In this document: positions 25,423 through 42,193 of the stretch, in pieces
How the letters are laid out: the number at the start of each line of letters is the position of its first letter
Numbering within the stretch: the stretch's first letter is position 1
Assembly: GCA_002104945.1 (NCBI GenBank)
Contig: MCFH01000006.1
Location: 310,001-374,000 of the forward strand
Direction: 5' to 3'
DNA from: Piromyces finnis
Taxonomy: Eukaryota; Neocallimastigomycota; Neocallimastigomycetes; Neocallimastigales; Neocallimastigaceae
Length of the DNA stretch: 64,000 nt
Made by a program: the position numbers and the translations under genes
Notes under the pieces: model-generated
The model's input: the letters and a program-made list of their open reading frames with translations, nothing else
Databases searched by the model: none
Told to the model about the DNA's origin: nothing

Positions 25423-26790
25423 ATTTTTAGATACCATTTATACCTATTTATAAACTATATATATACAAGAAAATAATTGACAGTGAAATATATTGATTTT
25501 ATATTTTTTATTTTTTTTATGTAAAAAAAAAATAAAATTATAAAATAATATACTTTTTATATTATACGTTTTCAAAGAAAAAAAAAGTCTTAACTTTTTT
25601 TTTAATTGAAAATGTAAAAAGTGGAAGGGAGTGAAAAAGAGAGAAGAAAAGTTTGAGATTACGAGCTTTGTATAGAAAGATGCAATTTAAAGAGATAAAT
25701 TGAGAAAAGGAATTAATAATATATAAAAGTATTTTTATAGATTGTTAATTTTTTTAGATTCTCTGGATAAAAAGGAAAAAGAAAAAAAAAATCAAGAATA
25801 TTTTTTTTTATTTAATTTACTGCTATATTTAATTTTCCTTTTGACATTTTATTTATTTAAAAAGAAATCATAATTTAATAGAAAGTTTTAGTTTAGTATT
25901 TTATTATAAAGATTTTTATTTTTAAAATAAAAAAATTCAGAAAAAAGAAAGAGAATATTAAAAGTAATTTTTAGAAAATATTTTATTTTATTATTAAAAT
26001 ATAATTAAAAATAGAAAAGTTTTTTTATTTTTTTTTTAAAAAAAAAACAAAACGTTTAAACGACAAAAAGTATAATAAATTGATAAAAAAAAAAAAAGTA
26101 AATTAAAAGCATTATTTTTGGTATAGAAAAAAAAAAGAGTACGTAAAAGTGTGATGAAAGAAATAAAAAAAAGTTCCAAATATTGAATGAAAATCTTAGG
26201 GAAAAAAAAAAAAGATAGGCAACCATTAGAACTAGAAAAAGAAAAAAAAGATAGGAATGTGGGCTAAAAGAAATAAAAATGTTTTTAATGAATTTATTTA
26301 AAATTTACAACAACAATCCTTTTTAAATTTGACCGAAAGGTAAGTTAAAAAAAATTTTTTTTTTTTTCTTTTAAATAATAGAAAAAGTATGATCCATAAT
26401 TTCTATTTAATTTGGGTGTCCAATGTCCATTAAAAAATTATGCAACTTTTGGTAAGTAAAAATTGTCCCATCTACATTGAAAATTTTAAAATTTTTTTAA
26501 AAAAAGAAAAAAAAAAATAAATATGAATGTATGTAAATAATAATAAAAAAAAAAAGATGAAAAATAAAAAATAACAAAAAATTATAAATTTGTGTGTGTG
26601 CGTTTAAAAAAAAAAAAATAATTAAAAAATTCAATTTTTTTAAGTTTCAAATTAAAATTTAAAATTAAGGGTATTTTAAAATAAAAAAAAAAATTCATTT
26701 TAAAATTTTCTTTATTTTAATGAATTGGTAAAGTTGCCTATTAAATGTGTCATTTTGGGAATAATAAAAAATAAAAGAAAAATATTTGTT
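25423..26790. other. A-rich intergenic DNA
   Basis: Strikingly purine-rich on the + strand between about 25600 and 26600, with repeated AAAGAAAAAA and GGGAAAAAAAA words. No frame of interest is seen. It may be the 3' UTR and downstream region of the 59-codon gene. Confidence 0.5.
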
Positions 26791-26797
26791 TGTTATT

Positions 26798-26908
26798 ATT
26801 TTAATAAAATAAGTATTATTTATTATTTTTAAAATTTGTAAATTTATTGATTACATTTTCTTTTTTATTCATGATTTTATTATTAATAAAAAAAAAAAAG
26901 TATTATTA
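26798..26908 (+). repeat. Left copy of the direct repeat flanking the LINE fragment
   Basis: Begins ATTTTAATAAAATAAG, passes through TTGTAAATTTATTGATTACA and TTATTCATGATTTTATT, and ends AAAGTATTATTA. The same string recurs at 27571-27703 with small homopolymer-length changes and a short T-rich insertion. Confidence 0.88.
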
Positions 26909-26937
26909 GTTGTTGTTACGGAAGAATAACTAGAGGT

Positions 26938-27566
26938 GTGGCGACCATTTCGAAAATCTTGCATCTGATACAAGTGGTGTAAGTCTTGATTTGGAGCATT
27001 GGTATGAAGAACCAATGAATAAACGCTTTTTTCACTCCCTATACTTGATGAATGGGATATTAACCAAGATATTAGCATTGATGAAGTCAAATCAGCTATC
27101 CTCTCTACTCCAAACTATAAGGCATCAGGTCCGAATGGTATTCCTATTGATTTCTACAAAGCATTAATTCCTTCAAGTAATGATTCTAATAATGTTACTG
27201 ATAATAATTCTGATAATGTCATTTCAGATAATAATGCCCATGGTTTATATTTTATTCAACTGCAACTGGGATTGGTGACTTCCCCAGCTCATGGAATGAA
27301 TCCAGTATTGTTTCTATTCCTAAGAAGGGTAATTTGACGGATTGTGATAACTACTGAGGTATATCACTTATCATTAATGGTATTAAGTTGATCCCGAAAA
27401 TTGCCACCACTAGAATTTCAGAATAAGAATAATTTCATTAAACTAGAACAATTTGGTTTTCGTAAAAAGAAAGAAAGTATCAGTCTTTTCATTTCAATCC
27501 AAGAAATATGTCGTAGACGTCAATTAGATGATAAAGTTTAAAAATAGTTGATGCCGTTAAAAAAAA
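26938..27566 (+). pseudogene. Truncated LINE (non-LTR) reverse-transcriptase fragment
   Basis: Conceptual reading gives typical LINE ORF2 segments in order: HFENLASDTSGVSLDLEHW (about 26938), then DISIDEVKSAI and KASGPNGIPIDFYKAL (27068-27175), then PSSWNESSIVSIPKKG and LTDCDNY-stop-GISLI (27285-27375), then EQFGFRKKKESISLF and QEICRRRQLDD (27448-27535). These match the fingers/palm start of the RVT_1 reverse transcriptase. The segments lie in different frames. A TGA replaces the expected Arg codon before GISL, and an Asn/Ser-rich stretch interrupts the domain near 27175-27235. The catalytic YxDD part, endonuclease and 3' half are absent. It ends with GATGCCGTT and an A-run, possibly the element's own 3' end, implying a large internal deletion. 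Non-functional. Confidence 0.9.
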
Positions 27567-27570
27567 TACC

Positions 27571-27703
27571 ATTTTAATAAAATAAGTATTATTTATTATT
27601 TTTAAATTTGTAAATTTATTGATTACATTTTTTACATTTCTTTTCTTTTTTTTTTTTTTTTTATTCATGATTTTATTGTTATTAAAAAAAAAAAGTATTA
27701 TTA
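27571..27703 (+). repeat. Right copy of the direct repeat flanking the LINE fragment
   Basis: Repeats 26798-26908 from ATTTTAATAAAATAAG to AAAGTATTATTA. It differs mainly by an extra T/C-rich stretch (about 27630-27661) and one A/G change. It starts about five bases after the element's A-run, the arrangement expected of a target-site duplication. A length of 110-130 bp is unusually long for a LINE. Confidence 0.88.
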
Positions 27704-27736
27704 ATAATAAAATGTTTATAATTATAATTACATATA

Positions 27737-27788
<52 letters not shown>

Positions 27789-27789
27789 T
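27737..27789. repeat. (ATT)n microsatellite
   Basis: About 17 uninterrupted ATT units followed by an A-run, in the gap downstream of the minus-strand 2168-residue gene. Read on the sense strand of that gene, it is AAT. Confidence 0.95.
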
Positions 27790-28027
27790 AAAAAAAAAAA
27801 AAAAAAAGAATATCAAATAAATTGAAAATTTAATTATATAATTATATATAAATAAGTGAAAATAAGTGAATAAAAAAAAAAAGTAGAAAAGTTATACTAT
27901 TTTTTTTTTTTTTTTTTCTTTTTTTACAATAATAACTATGATTATTATTATTATTTATGATGATAGGAGAGAGTAAAGTTCATGAAAGAGAGGAATCAAT
28001 GTTTAAAAAAAAAAGTAATTCTACTTT

Positions 28028-35605
<7,578 letters not shown>

Positions 35606-36184
35606 TTTTTTTTTTACAAAAAAAAAAAGTTTTTTATGTATTGATGTGTAATAATAATAATTAATATAACGATATAGATAATAACCTTTTTTTATTCTCT
35701 TTTAAAAATACTTTTGAATATTTTTATATCTACTTTATAATATTATTACTTTTATTATTTATTTTATAATATTACTTTTTCAGTGTTATCTACTTTTTTA
35801 TCTACTTTTTCACATAAAATATATTTCATTTTATATTAAAATTTATTTCAATTTAAATAATTAATTTGATGTGTCGCAAAACTTTATTTCTATTTGCTAG
35901 TAAAAAAATTTTAATTAAGAAAAATTTTTCAAGAAAAAAAAAATTCCCATATTTTTTTAAAAATTACTATTTTTTTATTAAATAATATTTATAATAAATA
36001 TAAATGCAATGGGAAATGAAGACTCTTCTTGTTGTTTTTGATAGTTTGCACTTGCTTTGATAAAATATTAATAATCTTATATCATGTATTAACGTTTATT
36101 ATTAATAATACTTAATATTTGAATACAATAATTTTGTAATTAAGATGTTTTTTTCTTTTTTTTTTCTGAAAAAAATATGCTATT
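35606..36184. other. Spacer between two minus-strand genes
   Basis: About 580 bp between the start of the 2168-residue gene and the stop of the 318-residue gene upstream of it. AT-rich, with no coding signal. It must hold the 3' end of one transcript and the promoter of the next. Confidence 0.6.
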
Positions 36185-38849
36185 TTATATTTCTAATATT
36201 TCTGATATTAATACTTCAAATTTTTCGTGATATTGATGATAATTAGTTATTACTTCATGTTTTCTATTGTTTCTTTTTGGTTTTGGCGATATAGTAAAAG
36301 TGTCTTTTAAATGCCACCTTTTCTTTTCTAATTTTTTTTAAAATATAAAAAATAAATATATTTTTTATTATTATTAAAAAATTTTTTAAACTTAAAAAAT
36401 AAAATATTATTTTTATATAAATTTTTAAAATTTTGAAATATATAGTTTTTTACATAAAAATTATATCTCTATCTTATTCTATCTTTTTTTATTATATTGT
36501 TTATATATTAAATATTATTATGGTATATGTGATGTATTACCAATAGTTAATTGAAATTTAGTATTAATAAGTATTGTTATTGGTAATTGATATCTACAGG
36601 TATGTTGTATTGTATCTGCTACTACATAAATTATGCTTTTCTTTTTGATTTATTGAAAAATGTATGTAGTAATAAATAATTATTGTAATAATATAATTTA
36701 AATAATTTTAATATTATAAAAAAAATATTACAAAAAATATAATAAAAAAAGTGAAAAAATAAAAAGAAATTCGTTAATATTTATATAATATTATTTTTTT
36801 TTACGGTAGATATTTTAAATTAATATTTTAAAATTATATTTAAATATAATTTTAAAAAAAAATTAAAAAGTTATATAATGATTAACACAATATATTTAAT
36901 ATATTATATTTATTAAATTTTCATATATTAATAATAATTCTTTAATATATTTACCATTATATTATTTTTAAATCTATAATTGATTTTTTTACGATTTCGA
37001 GTATTGATAGTACTTTTGTTTTTTTTTTTTTTCAATTGGTATATAATTTTTTTTTTAAATAAAGATAATTAAATTATATATTAGCATATTAATTATATAT
37101 AATTTTTATATTTCTTAATAAACTTTTTTTTTTAACTATGAATAATACTAATTATAATCTTTTACAGACTTTTTTTATTATAATATAAATATGTTATTTC
37201 ATTATTTTTAATTATAGTGAAGAATATTAAAAAAAACTAGTAGTATTAGTATTATTATATTGATATTGAGAGCAATTAATAATTTATATTTTTTTTAAAA
37301 AGAAAAATTCTCAATTTACAAATTAACGTTTAATGTATATTTATTATGATTATTGTTGCTTTAAGGTTTTATATAATTATTATTATTAGTATTATTAATT
37401 TAATCTATTAATTAACTTTTAAGTTAAAAAAGAATATAATTATACATTTTATATATGTATATTTTTTATTATAATTGTACATACAAAAATGCACCATTTG
37501 AATAATTATATTAATCATATTTCATGCCGTAATTCACATTACAAACTTTATAAATAAGTTTTTTTTTTTATGTTATTTTTAAATATTATTAGCCTTTTTT
37601 TTTTTTTTTACCTTGATAATGCAATTGATATTTGAATAATAGTATCATTAATTATATAAAGATGAACACTTGGTATTTTTACTGAATATATTGAAGTATC
37701 TATGTATATTAATTAATGAATAGTACACATATACAATAAAATAAAAAAAAAGGATATTTATTAGCATTATTATTTACTATTGATAATTTTATTGTTAAAT
37801 GTTAAAAAAAAATTTGGAACATTATTTTTTTTTTGGTTATTAATTTTTAAATTGTCTTTTAATCAAATTTAATCAAAATTAATAAATTATATTTATATAT
37901 TAATATATAAATATATATAATTTAATATACCGATAGAATTTAATAGAGTTTTATTTAAATTTAAAATCGTATTTTTTAAATTTTTATTATTATGGTTATG
38001 ATTAGGATTATTATCATTGAGTATACGTGAGTAATTTTTGTGAATGGATGATATTGTTTGTTTTTTATTATTTACTAATTAAAATATTTTTTATGTAATA
38101 TAAAAAGAATTACAATAGATATTAATGATTATATTTAATTATTAGTTAAAGTAATAATATTGTTCGTATTTATAAAATTCATGTATAAGAATACATGAAT
38201 GCATTAAAATACAAAAGTATTACTTAATATACCTATTAGATCGTTATTGTTTATTATATTAATGTGGTCATTATTCATTGAACAATTAGATTTATTATTT
38301 GAATTGTTACTTTCCATTGTTTCAGATTCATTTTGTATTTTTTGTAGCAAAGGTAGAAGAGAACCCTGACTTTTAACTTTAATTCATATTTTAATTAAAA
38401 TAATAGTAAAAATATTAAGAAAAAATTAATAGTATTTAAATTAAAATTTATTAAAAAATTGGAGATCATTATAAATTTTAAAGCGAGTAAAATTTCCCTT
38501 TTATTTAATAATCATTATATAAAAAGTGAAGCAAAGAATTTTATAAAATAAATAAAAAAATAAATATACCTTTTTTATTATTTTTATTATAATTGTTGGT
38601 TGTAGCGTCAAGTATTTTAAATGGCTTATTTTTTAAAGATACTAAAGGTGAAGATGATATAAAATCTTCCTCATTGCTGTCATCATCATTACTAGTTAAA
38701 TCGATAATAATAGAAGGTTTATCCTGAGTTGGGGTTATATAAATATTAGAATTGGATAATGTATGATTTTGATGTATAATTTCCTGACGAGACTTTAAAG
38801 GTATATTTTTTATAGGTGTTTTTAAAGGACTTGGATAATGATAACTCAT
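36185..38849 (-). CDS. 318-residue orphan protein, seven exons
   Basis: Exons (minus strand): 38849-38570, 38376-38233, 38074-37931, 37699-37612, 37012-36955, 36640-36541, 36327-36185. Lengths are 280, 144, 144, 88, 58, 100 and 143 nt, total 957, phase-consistent at every junction and ending in TAA. Donors are GTATAT, GTATAT, GTATAT, GTAAAA, GTAAAT and GTAATA. The N-terminus (MSYHYPSPLKTPIKNIPLKS) is Pro/Lys-rich. Residues 47-53 (IIIDLTS), followed by acidic residues, resemble a SUMO-interacting motif. Exons 2-3 are Asn-rich. The C-terminal third looks folded, with beta-like VADTIQHTCRYQLPITILIN, then RWHLKDTFTISPKPK and a final helix EKFEVLISEILEI. No family is recognised; a nuclear protein is a guess from the SIM-like motif. 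Exon 5 (58 nt) is the weakest call, since several hundred bases of intron surround it. Confidence 0.68.
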
Positions 38850-39534
38850 TTTTTTATTTAATAATTGTCTTCTATATGATATTGTATATCGTTTTTTTTT
38901 TCACCTTTTTGATTAATAAGTACTTGTTTTATTTGAAATTTAAAAATATTATTTTAAACTCCATAAATACTATAAAATTAATTATAAAAAGGAAAAAGAA
39001 AAAAAAGACATGTAACAAGCTATTTATCTTTTTTTTTTATATAATATTAATTGATTACGAATTTTTTTTGTTTTTTTGTCTAATAATAAAAAAAATTGTT
39101 ACACTAAAATTAATCTTAAAATACAGCATATTATTATTATTATTAATATTATTATTATTAATGAATAAATTATAAAATTATTTATTAATATATTATTTTT
39201 TACAATATTTGCATTTCAATAAAAATTTGAGTTTATTATATAATTAATATATAATAAAAAATTTTTTTTAATATTTATATAAAAAAAAGAATAAAGAAAA
39301 ATAAATATAAAATAAAATAAATAAAATGCAATGTTGAGATATTAATAAGTAATAATAAACAAATACTGTTATTATTATCATTATTTTTTTTAAATATTAT
39401 TAAAGAAAAATGTATCATATATTACGTCGAAAGATTTTTTTTTTTTGACATTTTAATGAAATCTATAGATTATTACTATTTTTTTTTTTTTTTGTTTATG
39501 TTGTAATTAAAATAGCTTATGATTATATGGTGGT
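38850..39534. other. Spacer between two minus-strand genes
   Basis: AT-rich gap between the 318-residue gene (starts 38849) and the stop of the coiled-coil gene (39535). The + strand frame at 38816-39175 is a Leu/Ile/Lys artefact overlapping the first exon of the minus-strand gene. Confidence 0.6.
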
Positions 39535-42103
39535 CTAATAGGTTTCTTGTTCATCTTCAGGAATATTACCATTTAATTCAATAATTTCTTCTTCTCCAAA
39601 ATGTTGAACTTCATCATCAGCAGATGTTAAATCAATTGGTATGTCTGAATGATCTAATTCGGAAAGTCTTTGTTTAAGAGCGGTATTTTCTTGAACTAAT
39701 AAATTGATTGTCTAATAATAAAGGATGGTTTATTATTATTATTGTTGTTATTGATTAAAAAAATTATTAGTTTTGAATAATGACAATAAATGGTTAATAT
39801 ATAAATAAAAAAAACATAGCTTATATATTAAAATAGTATTGTAAAACATACTTCTGTGTCTGCTTCTTCTTTGTTACTACTCTTTTGTTCTAATTCTTCA
39901 ATTTGCATTTGAAGTTGTTGAATGACGAAATCTTTTTGTTCTAACATTATCTTGTAATCATCCAACTAATAATGAATAATGAATAATGAATAAATAATTA
40001 ATAATTTCAATTTTTTTATTTTTATTATCTTTATTTTTTTTTTAATATGTGAAATATTTATATCATTAATAGTAAAAATAATTACTTCTTGACTTAAATT
40101 GGTAATTTTATTAGAAGTTTGTGGAGCCTAGAATAATAAATAAATAAAAAAAAAAATTAATCCATTAGTATTTTACTTTTATTTTTATTTTATAACACTT
40201 CCTTTGATTAAAATGAATTTATGATATTTATAAAACCTTTACCTCTTCCATTACAGATTTTTCATGTTCAACTTGATCACAATAAAAGGTTAAATCCTAT
40301 ATTTTTAAATACGTATAAGGTTTATATTATTAATAGGAATTATATTTAAATGGCATTTGTTTATATATATAAATCTATTAATATTTACAGTTATTCTGTT
40401 ATTTAATTCAACAGTTAAATTCTTGAAATATTCAACTTGCTTTTCTAAATCACTAATATTCTTTTTCTTTTCCTTATTAATTTGATCACATAATAAAGTA
40501 ACATTCTACAATGATTGTAATTTTTTAAAAATTTAGAAAAAAAAATATTAATACAATTTCTTTAATATAAAATAAATTTTTTATTTTTCAATATTTACAG
40601 CTAATTTAGTGTTAATACTAGCCAAATTTTGACGAAGTTGATCAATCTTTGGATTTTCATTTGACTTTTTTTATTTTTTAGTTAATATGATAAAAAAAAA
40701 TAGATAGTTAATATTTTTATTATTTTTTAATCTATAATATTAATTTATGTTAAAAAAAAGTTAAAATTACATCATTCATAGATAATTCTCTTGTATTTTG
40801 AACTTGAATATTAAGTTCTTCGATATTAGTTGAAGTATTATCTCTCTTAATTTCATCACATAATAAAGTAACTCTCTTTTTAATCAATCAAAATAAAAAA
40901 AAAATAATAATTAATGAGGATATTCTTTAAAAAAAAAACGAATAATTCAAAAAATATTAATTTTTTGTTGAAAAACCAATATACTTACAGAAAGTGCATT
41001 ATTTAATGAAGTAGCCATTTGTTGTAATCTTTGAATTTCTTTTTTGTTGATTTCATCATCTACCAATTTCTTTTTATGTTCTTCATCACATAATAAAGTA
41101 ACATTCTTTTTATTTTAAATTATGATATTAAGTTGTAAAATATTAATGAAAAAATAATAAAAAAATTTTTTTTTTATTCATATTATAAAAAAACTTACAG
41201 CTAAATTTTGGTTTAATTTTGCTGTTTCAATCTTTAATTTACCATAGTTTTGTTCTTGTGAATTGATTAAAGAAGCAAAATTCTTAGATATTATGATTAA
41301 TATTTAAAATATAAAAAATAAAACAAAAAACAAAAAAATTAAAAATTACATTATTAACATATATCATTATTTATTTTTTTTTAATAAAAAAAGGTAATAT
41401 TTATGTACTTCAAGAGTATTGAATGATTCATCCATAGATTTGGTAATTTCTTCAATGTTAGTGTTTTCATCATTATTACGTAATTTCTAATAGTTTTATA
41501 TTATAAACATAAACATATAAATAATATATTAAAATGGATATTAAATAAAAAAAAGTATATAATAAATAGAAGGTGAAAAATTATAAATATCTATTTACAT
41601 CCAAGTTTTCTTTTAAATCTTTGATGGTAGTATGAAGATTTTGTTCATTAGTAACTGATGATATAAGAGTCTAAAAAATTTTCAATTATTATTTTTTTTA
41701 TTAAAAAAAAAAAAAAAAGAAAAAAGAAAAATAATAATTAATATTATAAAATAATTATAATTATATTAATTAAATTGATCCTGATTTGTGTATATATAAT
41801 ACTTACTTGTTCTTCAATCTTGTCATTTAAAATCTGTAATTTTTTTTTATATAATTATTTCAAATGATTTTTATTTTTAATTAAAATTAATCAATAAATT
41901 TCATTATTTATTTAAGATTTATGTATTCATATATGATTAATTTATGGATAAAAGTATTTATACCTTTATTTTTTGTTTTAACTCTTCAATTTCCTTGGAT
42001 TGTTTTTTAACAATTTCTTGATCAACTGGTAAGCTCTTAGTTGCTGAAGTAGGTTTAACTTTACCTAGTCAAGCATAATAAATATAATATAATTTAATTT
42101 ATT

Positions 42104-42193
<90 letters not shown>

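Noticed and set aside
37510-37556. Possible extra exon of the 318-residue gene after exon 4
   Set aside because: An acceptor is present, but the required phase meets a stop within two codons and no good donor follows.
38816-39175. 119-codon + strand frame
   Set aside because: Leu/Ile/Lys/Phe composition of background DNA; overlaps exon 1 of the minus-strand 318-residue gene.
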